NCBI RefSeq assembly: GCF_000224785.1
Contig: NZ_AGAV01000018.1
Coordinates: forward strand, 124,001 to 188,000
Length of the DNA stretch: 64,000 nt
DNA from: Lentibacillus jeotgali
GTDB taxonomy: Bacteria; Bacillota; Bacilli; Bacillales; Amphibacillaceae
Direction of reading: 5' to 3'
The stretch's first letter is position 1, and every line of letters begins with the position of its first letter. Shown piece by piece: positions 8,639-18,771 of the stretch. Below the pieces are notes generated by a model, which was not told the DNA's origin, made no database searches, and was given only the letters and a program-made list of their open reading frames with translations. Both the position numbers and the translations under genes were made by a program.

Positions 8639-10322
8639 GCAAACCGTTGATGCTATAACAATCGAAGTCATGAAAAATGCTTTCCAGTCCATAGCAGAAG
8701 AAATGGGAGCAACATTGATTCGTACAGCCCTTTCACCAAATATTAAAGATAGAATGGATTGTTCTACAGCCATTTACACAAATGAAGGAAAATTAATTGC
8801 TCAGGCTGAACATATACCACTGCATTTAGGATTAATGCCATCTGTTGTTGAAGAGGTTTTGAAAATATATCCGCCTAAAGACTTGAAGCCCGGAGACGCC
8901 ATTCTAATCAATGATCCATATATCAGCGGTTCGCATCTGCCTGATGTGTTTTTGGTCAGCCCTGTTTTTTATGCAAATGAGCTGGTAGCTATCACGGCAA
9001 ACATTGCACATCATGTTGATGTGGGCGGAATGACCCCCGGCAGTATGTCAGTAAAAGCAACTGAGATATTTCAGGAAGGACTCAGATTGCCAGCGGTACG
9101 AATTTCCAAAGAGGGTTCCATAGATGATGAAGTGTTTCGTTTGATTAAAACGAATGTACGCACGGATGTAGAGGTTGAAGGTGACTTATATGCTCAAATG
9201 GCTGCAAATAATGTCGGGGCCAATCGTTTAAGCGATTTATTTGATCGTTATGGTGTGCCGTATTTGCAGATGTGCATGGAAGAGATTATGAATTATTCTG
9301 ATAGAAGAATTCGTTCGGCTATATCTCAGGTTCCCGATGGTTCGTACACATTTGAAGACTATTTAGAAGGGGATGGGGTTAATGAAGCGTTTATTAAAAT
9401 CAGTACACAAGTTGATGTGATAGAAGATTCGGTGGTCGTTGATTTCACAGGCAGTGCGCCCCAGGCTGAAGGGCCGGTCAATTCTACTATTGGTGTCACA
9501 AAAGCTTGTGTATACTATGCTATTAAGTCACTAGTCGATCCGGAAGTGCCGCCGAATGATGGAACGTATCGATCCATTGACGTTAAGGCACCTAAAGGAA
9601 CAATCGTAAACCCTGGTTTTCCGGCATCAGTTTCAAACGCAAATTTAAATACATCTCAACGCATCACGGATACAATCTTAGGTGCGCTTGCTTCGGTTCT
9701 GCCTGAAAGGTCTGCGGCTGCTTCTTCGGGAACAATGAATGGATTGGCAATAGGCGGGTTAACTAAAAATGGAAATGGCGAAAATGCTTATTTTTCATAT
9801 GTTGAAACATATGGCGGCGGGCAAGGTGCTACCGATGGACTTGATGGTATGGATGGGGTTCATACGAACATGACAAACACTCTAAACACACCTGTTGAGG
9901 TGATTGAAACATCATACCCGTTATTAGTGCGAGCATATGGACTAGTTGATGGCAGCGGCGGAAGCGGAGAGTACCGTGGAGGCATGGGACTTATGAGAGA
10001 GATAGAAATTAACTGCGAACGTGCCACACTTACATTAATGTCGGAACGTCAAAAAATCCGACCATGGGGATTATTTGGCGGTAAAGAAGGAGCTCCTTCC
10101 AGTTGCTTTATTACGTATCCGAATGGTGAATCGAAAGAAGTATCTTCAAAGGTCACATTAACACTGGAAAAAGGGACAGTGATTTCATTCCGTTCCGCAG
10201 GCGGTGGCGGCTATGGGTATGCATCAAAAAGGGATAAAGACATGATTAAGAAAGATGTAGAGATTGAGAAGATTACGGCTGAGGAAGCGCTGAATGATTA
10301 TGGAATTGCTGTTGACATATGA
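8631..10322 (+). CDS. hyuB: Hydantoinase/oxoprolinase subunit B (HyuB)
   Basis: 563 residues, single HyuB domain. Visible family motifs are DRMDCSTAIY near the N-terminus, ILINDPYISGSHLPDV, the NIAHHVDVGGM metal-site-like histidines near residue 125, and the glycine-rich C-terminal GSGGSGEYRGGMGL. It partners HyuA, with which it overlaps. The 4938-10322 operon therefore holds a small membrane protein, a symporter and both enzyme subunits. Hydantoinase, oxoprolinase and acetophenone-carboxylase-like activities cannot be told apart without assay. Confidence 0.92.
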   Translation: MSKQTVDAITIEVMKNAFQSIAEEMGATLIRTALSPNIKDRMDCSTAIYTNEGKLIAQAEHIPLHLGLMPSVVEEVLKIYPPKDLKPGDAILINDPYISGSHLPDVFLVSPVFYANELVAITANIAHHVDVGGMTPGSMSVKATEIFQEGLRLPAVRISKEGSIDDEVFRLIKTNVRTDVEVEGDLYAQMAANNVGANRLSDLFDRYGVPYLQMCMEEIMNYSDRRIRSAISQVPDGSYTFEDYLEGDGVNEAFIKISTQVDVIEDSVVVDFTGSAPQAEGPVNSTIGVTKACVYYAIKSLVDPEVPPNDGTYRSIDVKAPKGTIVNPGFPASVSNANLNTSQRITDTILGALASVLPERSAAASSGTMNGLAIGGLTKNGNGENAYFSYVETYGGGQGATDGLDGMDGVHTNMTNTLNTPVEVIETSYPLLVRAYGLVDGSGGSGEYRGGMGLMREIEINCERATLTLMSERQKIRPWGLFGGKEGAPSSCFITYPNGESKEVSSKVTLTLEKGTVISFRSAGGGGYGYASKRDKDMIKKDVEIEKITAEEALNDYGIAVDI

Positions 10323-10399
10323 ATGTCTGTCACTTCCCGTTTTTTATCGAATTTCACCCCATTTGTGGAAGTTTACTTTATCCTATCAATTACCGGAAG

Positions 10400-10436
10400 A
10401 AAAGTGTCATGTACTTTTGCTGCATGACACTTTTTC
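10400..10436. terminator. Bidirectional terminator between hyuB and rpiR
   Basis: A 12-bp inverted repeat (10400-10411 with 10423-10434, 11-nt loop) is flanked by A and T runs, between convergent hyuB and rpiR. Nothing else is recognised in 10323-10564. Confidence 0.85.
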
Positions 10437-10564
10437 CGTATGGAGGAAGGGGATAGCGACTGCGCAATTCGCGCAAATAGTTAGACCTACAGCCCCCGCC
10501 TTCCCACAATAGAATACTTTCAGTGTAAGCCATTGTTATTCAGAGAGCCGACCCTTAGTTAATT

Positions 10565-11416
10565 TCATAATGTTGTAATGTCATTCTCACGATGGATGTC
10601 GTCCAATCGTGATATCTTGTCCACTGAATCGGGCTGATTCTTTCCCAAATCTATGATCAGTGACTCTATCAAGGTGATAGTAGGAACAATGCTGTATCTG
10701 TTCTTGCTTTGGGCGGCTATCAGATGGGCGTTGCTGTCCTGTATAATTGGACATGTTTCAAGGTCAGTGATCACAACAATATTTATATCCAAATTTTTGC
10801 TGCAATACTTTACAAAATCAATCGCCTGTTTTGCATAGGGGGATAAAGCAATGACTACCAGAGCATCCCCTTCTTTGAATTTCAATGATTCATCATAAAT
10901 GAAGTCAGAATTCAAACTTAACTGATTCATGTGATCAAGTATACCTCTCAGCATCATTTCAAAATAAAGCGCCAGTGATTTGGAGGTTCTCATTCCGAGG
11001 AAATGTACGTTATCTGCGTCGAGGAGTATTTTTAAAAACGTTTCATATTCTTTCATATCAGTTTCCCTCAACACAGTCTCTATATCGTCTATGCTGCTTT
11101 GTCCCACTTTGACAAGGGAATTTTCAGCATCATCCATTTCTTCCAATGACTTTTTCAAGTGCCACCATGTATTTTGCTTGTTGCTGAAGTTATATTTAAT
11201 GATATCGTTTTTGAAGTTCGGGTATTTTTTATAACCTGCCTTCTCGATGAATCGCAATATAGTGGTCGTCCCAACGCCACTCTTTTCCGATAATTCTTTA
11301 ATCGTCATGGTTGAAACCTCATCGATGTGGTTAATAATGAATTTACAGATTTTCCGTTGTTTCTTCGGAAGACCATCCTGTATTTCCACTAGTTTTTCTT
11401 TCAGGTTATTGTGCAT
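10565..11416 (-). CDS. MurR/RpiR-family transcriptional regulator
   Basis: 283 residues. The N-terminal HTH_6 domain (about residues 1-76) includes MTIKELSEKSGVGTTTILRF. A SIS domain follows at about residues 125-255, with HFLGMRTSKSLALYFE. RpiR regulators usually bind sugar phosphates or amino sugars through SIS, but several control amino-acid or organic-acid operons. The gene is divergent from gltS. Its intergenic region carries the block also found in front of the SSS-hyuAB operon, which lies immediately downstream of rpiR on the opposite strand. A GGGGGAA site precedes the ATG. Confidence 0.9.
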   Translation of the reverse strand: MHNNLKEKLVEIQDGLPKKQRKICKFIINHIDEVSTMTIKELSEKSGVGTTTILRFIEKAGYKKYPNFKNDIIKYNFSNKQNTWWHLKKSLEEMDDAENSLVKVGQSSIDDIETVLRETDMKEYETFLKILLDADNVHFLGMRTSKSLALYFEMMLRGILDHMNQLSLNSDFIYDESLKFKEGDALVVIALSPYAKQAIDFVKYCSKNLDINIVVITDLETCPIIQDSNAHLIAAQSKNRYSIVPTITLIESLIIDLGKNQPDSVDKISRLDDIHRENDITTL

Positions 11417-11463
11417 ATTAATTCCCCCTAACCTTTATTATATAAATATTTCATTAAATGTAT

Positions 11464-11511
11464 ATAGGAAAAATTATTCCTTATTATAATTTAACGGTTT
11501 ATTTTTTCCTT
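11464..11511 (+). promoter_or_regulatory. Operator block B, rpiR/gltS intergenic
   Basis: GGAAAAATTATTCC is followed after 14 nt by CGGTTTATTTTTTCCTT, matching block A (4849-4896). The 17-bp right part matches at 16 positions. A TATAAT -10 lies at 11513-11518. Between divergent genes, it could control both gltS and rpiR. Confidence 0.6.
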
Positions 11512-11556
11512 TTATAATGGTATAGTGTTATTAAAATAATGAAAGGGGTTGCAGAT

Positions 11557-12900
11557 ATGGGATTCAACGTTTGGAATATCCTGACTGATGTCGGTCTGAT
11601 ATCTTTGCTGTTGTTGATAGGCATGTTGCTAAGAGCAAAAATTGGTTTGCTCCAGCGTTCTTTTATGCCGGCAAGTATCATTGCAGGAATTCTTGGGTTG
11701 GCTTTCGGCCCCAATGGGTTTGGTATTATCCCATTTTCAAATTTCATAAGCGATTATCCGGGAATTTTGATTGCTGTTGTATTTGCAGCTCTCCCTATGT
11801 CCACCCCGAAATTTAAGTGGTCAGAAGTAGTGGATAAAGTCGGAGCATTGTGGTCTTATTCCCAAATCATCATGCTTCTGATGTGGGGCGGGGGATTGCT
11901 CTTTGCACTTATATTGCTTGTTCCAATATTCGATGTGCATAATGGTTTCGGTTTGATATTGGCAGCAGGTTTTGTGGGCGGACATGGAACGGCCGCAGCC
12001 ATAGGGGATGCTTTCGCCCAGCAGGGGTGGGAAGCAGCGACATCCCTTGCCATGACCTCTGCAACGATTGGTGCAATACTGGCAATTATTGTCGGTATGG
12101 TATTGATAAAATCCAGTGCAAACAAAGGTTATTCAAACTATATCAGTAGTTTTCATCAGTTGCCTGAAGAACTGAAAACGGGTCTTCTTCCTAAAAGTAA
12201 AAGAAGCTCTATGGGAACTGAAACAGTCTCCAGTATTTCAATCGATCCTTTGGTGTTCCACTTGGCACTAGTTGTGCTTGCTACAACCGTTGGATATTAT
12301 TTAAGTCAATTTGGTGAGTCACTTTATGCTAATCTGGCTATTCCTGCTTTCTCACTTTCATTCCTTGTGGGACTCATTATGAGGCAGCTGATGCAGAAGG
12401 CGGGCGCAGATGATTACATTGACAAAAGTGTGATGTCCAAAATAAGCGGAAGTGCGACCGATATTCTTGTTGCTTTTGGTATTGCATCTATTAATCTGAC
12501 AATTGTTGCTGATAATCTTGTGCCATTTACAATCCTGATTATCTTTGGAATAATAGCTTCCTACTTTTTCTATAAAGTAGTATCAAAGTATTACTTCCAG
12601 GAAAACTGGTTTGAAAAAGGTATCTTTACTTTCGGTTGGATCACAGGAGCTGTCGCAATGGGGATTGCACTATTAAGAATTGTAGATCCAAAATTGAAAA
12701 GCAACACCCTGGATGAATTCGGCCTTGCATATATACCAATTGCGCCAGTGGAAATTTTAATCATTACGTTTGCACCTTTATTCATTTTAAATAGTCAGCA
12801 TTGGCTGTTTACAATTATAACCATTGGAGCGAGTGCTGTTATTTTTATCTTTTCTTACTCTAAAAAATGGATTAAATTCAAGTATAAGGAGAATGCTTAA
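11557..12900 (+). CDS. GltS-type sodium/glutamate symporter family transporter
   Basis: 447 residues from ATG 11557. The upstream in-frame ATG at 11539 overlaps the GAAAGGGG site that serves 11557. The protein has about 11-12 spans and the GltS signature GFVGGHGTAAAIGDAF, with a second inverted repeat half (residues about 230-440). GltS carriers move glutamate with Na+. The protein could take another acidic or short amino acid. It ends one nucleotide into the start of the next gene (TAATG), so it is coupled to the ornithine-cyclodeaminase-like enzyme. Confidence 0.82.
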   Translation: MGFNVWNILTDVGLISLLLLIGMLLRAKIGLLQRSFMPASIIAGILGLAFGPNGFGIIPFSNFISDYPGILIAVVFAALPMSTPKFKWSEVVDKVGALWSYSQIIMLLMWGGGLLFALILLVPIFDVHNGFGLILAAGFVGGHGTAAAIGDAFAQQGWEAATSLAMTSATIGAILAIIVGMVLIKSSANKGYSNYISSFHQLPEELKTGLLPKSKRSSMGTETVSSISIDPLVFHLALVVLATTVGYYLSQFGESLYANLAIPAFSLSFLVGLIMRQLMQKAGADDYIDKSVMSKISGSATDILVAFGIASINLTIVADNLVPFTILIIFGIIASYFFYKVVSKYYFQENWFEKGIFTFGWITGAVAMGIALLRIVDPKLKSNTLDEFGLAYIPIAPVEILIITFAPLFILNSQHWLFTIITIGASAVIFIFSYSKKWIKFKYKENA

Positions 12901-14024
12901 TGTCTGAAAAACTGGAATTACTCTATCTTAAGGAAGAGGAAGTTATTGAAGCTGGCGTTTTGAACATGGACAATTGTATCAGCACGATTGAAGAGATGTT
13001 CAGACTGATTGGTAAAGGGGACTATATCATGGGCGGGCCGAACAGGAATGATCATGGCCTGATGCTGTGGTTCAACGAAGAAGAGCCATTCGAAAATATG
13101 CCTAAAGCAGGACCGGACAGGAGGTTTATGTCTTTGATTGCCTACCTGGGCGGAGAATTTGACGTCGTGGGTAACAAATGGTATGGGTCCAATATTGAAA
13201 ACCTTAACAAAGGATTGCCCCGCTCAATTCACACTTTTACGCTGAATGATAAGGACACAGGCGCGCCGCTTGCCATCATGGCTGGAAATCTGGTCAGTTC
13301 AGCCAGAACTGGCGCAGTTCCCGGCGTGTTTTCAAAACACCTTGCGAAAAAGAATTCGAAAGTTTTGGGAGCAATAGGCGGGGGCGCGATCAACCAGTCC
13401 TGCATCGATGCTATCACGACGACTGTTAATAGTCTTGATAAAGTAGTACTATTTGATATTAATGTTGAAAAAGGAAAACAGATCGCCCAAAAGCTTGAGG
13501 AACAGATTAAGCTGCCGGTTGAAGTTGTGGATGATATGGATGAATGCATGAGTCAATCTGATATTGTGACAGTTGCGACATCCGGCAAAACGAAACCGGA
13601 GTTCAAAGAGGAAAGCATTAAGCCGGGTGCTCTTATTATTCTGACGGGAGCAGCAGGATTTTCGGATGCATCGTACCAGAATCATAGAGTTGTCGCAGAT
13701 ATGTGGTCGATGCACGAGAAGTGGCTGGAAGATGGTGTGAGCCATCCTGATGGCATCTCAAGCATCACGAGCTGGACAATGTCAGGGCAGCTATTGGAAA
13801 AAGTTCATAACGGCGAATATGACAGCAGCAAAATCGATGATATTGGAGACATCATCGCGGGGGAAAAAGAAGGCAGAAAATCCGATGATGAAGTGATAAT
13901 TTGCATGACTGGAGGCCTCCCGACAGAAGACGTCGCATGGGGATATAAGGTTTACCAGAATGCATTGGAAAATAACATTGGTACAAAGCTTCCACTGTGG
14001 GATAGCTCGTATTTGATGAAGTAG
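12900..14024 (+). CDS. Ornithine cyclodeaminase/mu-crystallin family protein
   Basis: 374 residues. The NAD-binding Rossmann segment KVLGAIGGGAINQSCIDAI is near residue 155, and the upstream MAGNLVSSARTGAVPGVFSKHLA is the family's substrate/NAD region. Family members cyclise ornithine, reduce cyclic imino acids or dehydrogenate N-alkyl amino acids. Proteins of this length and layout are often labelled tyramine oxidase subunit B in databases, a name that is not informative. Start and gltS stop overlap by 1 nt, so substrate import and this enzyme form one unit. The exact reaction is unknown. Confidence 0.8.
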   Translation: MSEKLELLYLKEEEVIEAGVLNMDNCISTIEEMFRLIGKGDYIMGGPNRNDHGLMLWFNEEEPFENMPKAGPDRRFMSLIAYLGGEFDVVGNKWYGSNIENLNKGLPRSIHTFTLNDKDTGAPLAIMAGNLVSSARTGAVPGVFSKHLAKKNSKVLGAIGGGAINQSCIDAITTTVNSLDKVVLFDINVEKGKQIAQKLEEQIKLPVEVVDDMDECMSQSDIVTVATSGKTKPEFKEESIKPGALIILTGAAGFSDASYQNHRVVADMWSMHEKWLEDGVSHPDGISSITSWTMSGQLLEKVHNGEYDSSKIDDIGDIIAGEKEGRKSDDEVIICMTGGLPTEDVAWGYKVYQNALENNIGTKLPLWDSSYLMK

Positions 14025-14067
14025 GCTATATACAGTGTTGTCTTGAGTAACCAGAAATATTAGTAAG

Positions 14068-14111
14068 CTCAAAAACCCGCCTTTCATATAGAGAGGCGGG
14101 TTTGTTTGAGT
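14068..14111 (+). terminator. Intrinsic terminator of the gltS operon
   Basis: AAACCCGCCT (14073-14082) pairs with AGGCGGGTTT (14094-14103), and outer CTCAAA/TTTGAG extends the stem. A second imperfect GGAGCC/GGCTCC hairpin lies at 14151-14184 before the convergent MocR gene. Nothing else is seen up to 14317. Confidence 0.85.
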
Positions 14112-14317
14112 TTTTGGGGGTATTTCTATGATTTCTATGAGAAATGAAAAGGAGCCTTCCTAGTTTTTAGCGTTTGTTGGCTCCTAATTATTGTCGGAGC
14201 TTTCTTTTTATATAAACGGTTAGTTAGGCAACATGCTATACAGGTAGTCGCAATACTACTCTGTCGATAATCTAGTATTTTTGTGAACGCTGTCATATAG
14301 AGAATCCAAATGTAGGA

Positions 14318-15730
14318 TCAACCAATTACCCGGTACAACCGCTCAACCGCCTCTGCGATTTGATCTTGTTTAATACTGGCAAAACCAATAACAAGCTGGA
14401 TATTTGCCGATTTTTTAGCCTCACTTTCCAGTAAAAACCGCCTGATTGTATAGATTTCCAGTTTTTCTCCTTGGGCTTTGTCCATGATTTCGTTGTAGCT
14501 TTTATCTGTATGGAATGTTGCCAAAAAGTGGAGACCGGCTGGTATATCGTTTATGTGGATCATATCCTGAAATTTCAAGCGTAGTGCTTCAACTAATTGT
14601 TTTCGTTTCATTTTATAATGCTGATTCATTCGTTTAATGTGCTTTGCATATTCACCGCTTTGTATAAAATCGTGCAAAGTGTACAAATGGAGCGAATTGC
14701 TTCCTTGTATCCAATCTGAATAATGATGGCGATACATTTCGAGTAACTTGGGCGGCAATATCATGTAACTGATGCGAAAACTCGGTAGAAGTGTCTTGGA
14801 AAAGGTACCGACATAAATCACACGGTGGTTTTGATCAAGGCTCTGTAAGGAAGGAATATGATAGGTCCCGTATTTGAATTCACTATCATAGTCGTCCTCT
14901 ATAATGTATCGATCCTCGCGCATAGCAGCCCAATTCAATAGCTCAACCCTTCTGGAAATTGGCATGATCGTTCCAGTCGGAAACTGATGTGATGGTGTAA
15001 CGAACAAAAAATGAGGATTCGAAGCTTTTACTTCCCTAATATCCATTCCCTCTTTATCTAACGTAATTGGCAACACTTCAAGCTTTAAGCTCTTTAATAA
15101 TTGAAAAATACGTGAATAGCCCGGATTTTCGACGGCTACTTTTGTATTTGTGGGCTGCATAGTCATCAACTGATTAATTAATGGTTGTGTTCCGGAACCG
15201 ATAACGATTTGCTCGGGCTCACACGTTACGCCTCGTGTTAAGCCAATCATATCAGAAATGGTCTTTCGTACTGTAAAAGGGCCTTGTGGGTGTGTGATTT
15301 TGGAAAGTTCCGAGCTATACTGATTAATCGCTTTTTGCTGGCTTTTCATCCATTCATGAAACGGAAATTTTGTGCTGTCCATTTTGATGTGCGATAAGGA
15401 AAGCCAGTCTTCTTTATGGTCGGATGTTTCCTTTAAATGATCCGGTAATTTATCTGCCTTTCGAGCATAACCACTAATGAAATGGTCGATATCTTCAACG
15501 AAATAACCCTTTCGTTCAATTGTATAAATGTAACCTTCCGCAAGTAATTGTTCATAAGCAGTGGCAACCGAATTGATGCTTATTCCCAATTCATTCGCCA
15601 ATTGTCTTTTCGATGGCAACTTATCATCAGCGGAAATTTTATGTTCTAGAATGAATCTCTTAAGTTTTTCGTAAACTTGCTGATAAATATAATTAGCGTT
15701 TTCACTTTGATCGATATGGAATTTAATCAT
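14318..15730 (-). CDS. MocR/GabR-type regulator (GntR HTH fused to aminotransferase fold)
   Basis: 470 residues from ATG 15730, which has an AGGTG site. A GntR-type winged HTH (about residues 1-75, with LPSKRQLANELGISINSVATAYEQLL) is fused to a class I aminotransferase-like domain. The PLP-lysine motif VGTFSKTLLPSFRISYM is near residue 310, and YIIEDDYDSEF is also visible. It is divergent from gabT-gabD, as B. subtilis gabR is from gabTD. GabR senses PLP plus GABA and activates gabTD. The same role is likely here, perhaps extended to the genes up to 23045. Confidence 0.9.
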   Translation of the reverse strand: MIKFHIDQSENANYIYQQVYEKLKRFILEHKISADDKLPSKRQLANELGISINSVATAYEQLLAEGYIYTIERKGYFVEDIDHFISGYARKADKLPDHLKETSDHKEDWLSLSHIKMDSTKFPFHEWMKSQQKAINQYSSELSKITHPQGPFTVRKTISDMIGLTRGVTCEPEQIVIGSGTQPLINQLMTMQPTNTKVAVENPGYSRIFQLLKSLKLEVLPITLDKEGMDIREVKASNPHFLFVTPSHQFPTGTIMPISRRVELLNWAAMREDRYIIEDDYDSEFKYGTYHIPSLQSLDQNHRVIYVGTFSKTLLPSFRISYMILPPKLLEMYRHHYSDWIQGSNSLHLYTLHDFIQSGEYAKHIKRMNQHYKMKRKQLVEALRLKFQDMIHINDIPAGLHFLATFHTDKSYNEIMDKAQGEKLEIYTIRRFLLESEAKKSANIQLVIGFASIKQDQIAEAVERLYRVIG

Positions 15731-15740
15731 TCTCATCACC

Positions 15741-15783
15741 TGGTACCTAAATTTTATTAATTCTGGTACTTTTCACTATACCA
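15741..15783. promoter_or_regulatory. Candidate MocR/GabR binding sites
   Basis: The MocR/gabT intergenic region contains TGGTAC at 15741-15746 and again at 15764-15769, with an inverted ATACCA at 15778-15783. The B. subtilis GabR operator is built from direct ATACCA repeats, so these elements are plausible contacts. Their number and orientation differ from the known site. Confidence 0.5.
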
Positions 15784-15844
15784 ATAAACTATCATAATCG
15801 TTTATAAATTCATAGTATATCGTCAATAAAGGAGGTTCCATTTT

Positions 15845-17146
15845 ATGGAAACGGTTACGACTGATACAAAAGCACTGCAGGAGAAAAGAGAAAACTATAT
15901 ACCAAAAGGGGTTAGCAATGGTAATTCAAATATAGTAAAAGATGCAATCGGTGCCACCGTTACGGATATTGATAACAATGAATGGATTGACTTTGCAGGG
16001 GCTATTGGGACATTAAATGTCGGTCATACGCATCCGAAAGTAACGACCGCCGTTAAAGAACAAGCCGATAAATTTTTACATCCTGGCTTTAATGTCATGA
16101 TGTATGAAGGTTATATCAATTTAGCAGAAAAGCTATGTCAAATTACACCAGGTCATTTCAATAAACAAGCCCTTCTTCTGAATTCAGGGGCGGAAGCGAT
16201 TGAAAATGCGATAAAAGTGTCCAGAAAATATACCGGCAAGCAAGCCGTTGTTTCGTTTGAACGTGGATTCCATGGAAGAACAAATTTAACTATGGGCATG
16301 ACAAGTAAGGTTAAACCGTACAAATTTGGCTTTGGTCCATTTGCACCGGATATTTATCAGGCGCCATATCCGTATTTGTACCATAAGCCCAGTCAGTTGA
16401 CCGATGACGAATATGTCGATCAGGTTATCAGAGACTTTGAAGATTTTTTTGTCTCATCCGTTGCCCCGGAAAACGTTGCATGTGTTGTGATGGAGCCGGT
16501 TCAAGGTGAAGGTGGTTTTATTATTCCGCCGAAGCGATTTGTCCAGTATGTCAAAGAATTCTGTGAGAAACATGGTATTGTGTTTGTAGCAGATGAAATT
16601 CAAACCGGATTCGGCCGTACCGGAAAGTTATTTGCGGTTGATCATTTTGATGTTGAACCTGATCTCATGACGGTTTCAAAATCGATGGCTGCCGGATTGC
16701 CATTAAGCGGTGTAGTGGGCAAGAAGGAAATTTTGAACGCTGCCAACCCAGGTGAGCTGGGTGGAACGTATGCTGGAAATCCGGTAGCTTGTTCAGCAGC
16801 TCTAGCTGTTATCGATGTGATGGAAGAGGAGAACTTACCTGAAAAAGCAGATGTCATTGGGCGAAAAATTGAAGGGAAGCTGCAGGAGTTACAGAAAAAA
16901 TATGAATTTGTTGGCGAGATTCGTAGACTTGGCGCAATGGTTGCCGTTGAAATTGTGGAAGACCGTGAGTCGAAACGGCCAGATAAACAAAAAACGAGCG
17001 ACATTACTGCGAACGCCAATCAAAACGGATTATTACTTCTTTCCGCAGGGATAAATTCGAATATCGTTCGGTTCCTTGCACCACTCGTAATAACTGATGA
17101 AGAATTGGAAAAAGGATTGGATATATTGGAGCAGACTTTTGTATAA
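15845..17146 (+). CDS. gabT: 4-aminobutyrate aminotransferase (class III)
   Basis: 433 residues, standard for class III PLP aminotransferases. Motifs are NSGAEAIENAIKVSRKYTGK, FHGRTNLTMGMTSK, the VVMEPVQGEGGFI segment, FVADEIQTGFGRTG and the PLP-lysine motif VSKSMAAGLPLSG near residue 279. It transfers the amino group of GABA (or another omega-amino acid) to 2-oxoglutarate to give succinate semialdehyde. AAAGGAGGT precedes the start. It is divergent from MocR and followed by gabD. Beta-alanine or 5-aminovalerate are alternative substrates. Confidence 0.9.
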   Translation: METVTTDTKALQEKRENYIPKGVSNGNSNIVKDAIGATVTDIDNNEWIDFAGAIGTLNVGHTHPKVTTAVKEQADKFLHPGFNVMMYEGYINLAEKLCQITPGHFNKQALLLNSGAEAIENAIKVSRKYTGKQAVVSFERGFHGRTNLTMGMTSKVKPYKFGFGPFAPDIYQAPYPYLYHKPSQLTDDEYVDQVIRDFEDFFVSSVAPENVACVVMEPVQGEGGFIIPPKRFVQYVKEFCEKHGIVFVADEIQTGFGRTGKLFAVDHFDVEPDLMTVSKSMAAGLPLSGVVGKKEILNAANPGELGGTYAGNPVACSAALAVIDVMEEENLPEKADVIGRKIEGKLQELQKKYEFVGEIRRLGAMVAVEIVEDRESKRPDKQKTSDITANANQNGLLLLSAGINSNIVRFLAPLVITDEELEKGLDILEQTFV

Positions 17147-17226
17147 ATGGGATTTTATAGTGGAAATTGTGGCTGGTTTTGTCGCTTTTCCTCTTCAGGA
17201 CTAATAGCTGGAAGGGAGTCTATGCC

Positions 17227-18621
17227 ATGACAGAGATACTGCAGGTGAAAAATCCTGCAACAGGAGAACGTGTGCAGGATGTGAAAATAAATACCGAGGA
17301 AGAAATACTGGAGGCCTTAAAAAAAGGTCACGCAGCTTTTAAGCAATGGTCCAACGTAAATGCACATGAACGGTCAAGATTGTTAAAGAAATGGTCGGAT
17401 CGGATTCAGGACAATAAAGAAGATATTGCGAACGTCATGACGTTGGAAAGTGGGAAGCCCATCAAGGAATCCCTGGGGGAAGTGGATTATGCAACCAGTT
17501 ACATAGACTGGTATGCGGAAGAGGCAAAACGTATTTATGGGCGTACGATCCCAGCCAATACAGAATCCAAACGTATCATTGTTACGCGTCAGCCAGTTGG
17601 ACTTGTTGCAGCCATTACACCATGGAATTTCCCGGCGGCCATGATGACGAGAAAGGCTGCACCGGCCCTCGCTGCAGGGTGTACGTTCGTGGTGAAACCA
17701 GCAGAGGAAACCCCTCTGACAACAATTAAACTTATTGAGTTGGCACATGAGGCTGGAATACCTGAAGATGCAGTTCAATGTGTAAACGGGTATGGCAATG
17801 AAGTCGGGAAACTGTTCACCGATAGTGAATACGTGCGCAAAATTACATTTACAGGGTCAACCCCAGTCGGAAAACATCTCATTAAAAACAGTACAGATAC
17901 ATTGAAACATGTCTCGATGGAATTAGGCGGGCATGCCCCGCTGATTATCGCAGAAGATGCGGATCTTGATTTTGCAGTCGCTCAAACGATTGCTTCCAAG
18001 TTCAGAAATGCCGGCCAAACGTGTATATGTGCGAACCGTGTGCTTGTACATGAAAATATAGCCGAGGAATTCTCGGCCAAATTAACCAAAGAAGTTAGTA
18101 AACTAACAGTAGGGAATGGAATGGAAGAACAGACACAAGTTGGACCTGTGATTAATGAAAAAGGCTATGATAAGGTGATTTCACAGCTTGAGGACGCCAC
18201 TGAAAAGGGAGCAGAGGTGTTATGTGGAAATCAATCTGATGCCAACAGAAAAGCAGGTTATTTTTATATCTATCCAACTGTACTCAAAAATGTAAACGAA
18301 AGTATGAAAATGATGCAGGAGGAAACATTTGGTCCGGTTGTGCCGATTACAACCTTTAACGAAACTGCAGAGGCGGTCAAAATTGCTAACGGCACACCAT
18401 TTGGGTTGGCTGCCTATTTCTTTACCAACGATTACCGCACGGGAACATATTTACATGAAAACTTGAACTTTGGCATTGTTGGTTGGAACGATGGGGCCCC
18501 ATCCGCCGCACATGTACCATTTGGTGGTATGAAAGAGAGCGGTTTGGGCCGTGAAGGTGGCATAGAGGGAATAGAGCCTTATTTGGAAACGAAGTATTTG
18601 TCGGTGGGTGGAATAGTATAA
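17227..18621 (+). CDS. gabD: Succinate-semialdehyde dehydrogenase (NAD(P)+)
   Basis: 464 residues from ATG 17227, with a GAAGGGAG site; the longer reading from 17167 is not needed. It is an aldehyde dehydrogenase with NAD-fold residues [20 protein letters not shown], the catalytic Glu in [11 protein letters not shown] (about residue 231) and the catalytic Cys in [11 protein letters not shown] (about residue 266). It oxidises the GabT product to succinate. If beta-alanine were the substrate, a malonate-semialdehyde dehydrogenase would be expected instead. Confidence 0.9.
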   Translation: MTEILQVKNPATGERVQDVKINTEEEILEALKKGHAAFKQWSNVNAHERSRLLKKWSDRIQDNKEDIANVMTLESGKPIKESLGEVDYATSYIDWYAEEAKRIYGRTIPANTESKRIIVTRQPVGLVAAITPWNFPAAMMTRKAAPALAAGCTFVVKPAEETPLTTIKLIELAHEAGIPEDAVQCVNGYGNEVGKLFTDSEYVRKITFTGSTPVGKHLIKNSTDTLKHVSMELGGHAPLIIAEDADLDFAVAQTIASKFRNAGQTCICANRVLVHENIAEEFSAKLTKEVSKLTVGNGMEEQTQVGPVINEKGYDKVISQLEDATEKGAEVLCGNQSDANRKAGYFYIYPTVLKNVNESMKMMQEETFGPVVPITTFNETAEAVKIANGTPFGLAAYFFTNDYRTGTYLHENLNFGIVGWNDGAPSAAHVPFGGMKESGLGREGGIEGIEPYLETKYLSVGGIV

Positions 18622-18771
18622 AATCGTCTTATGATTTAAAAAGCAGTTAGATTAATATCAGAAATTTAAGAGGTCTTGCTGTATCTAGTAATTGATACTA
18701 GAATATTAATAACCAATCAAAATTTTGAATAATCTGTACCAACAAAAACTTACTTGGTGGTGACTACAACT

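Noticed and set aside
10294-10512. 72-codon open frame across the end of hyuB
   Set aside because: It overlaps hyuB and runs through the bidirectional terminator; no start signal.
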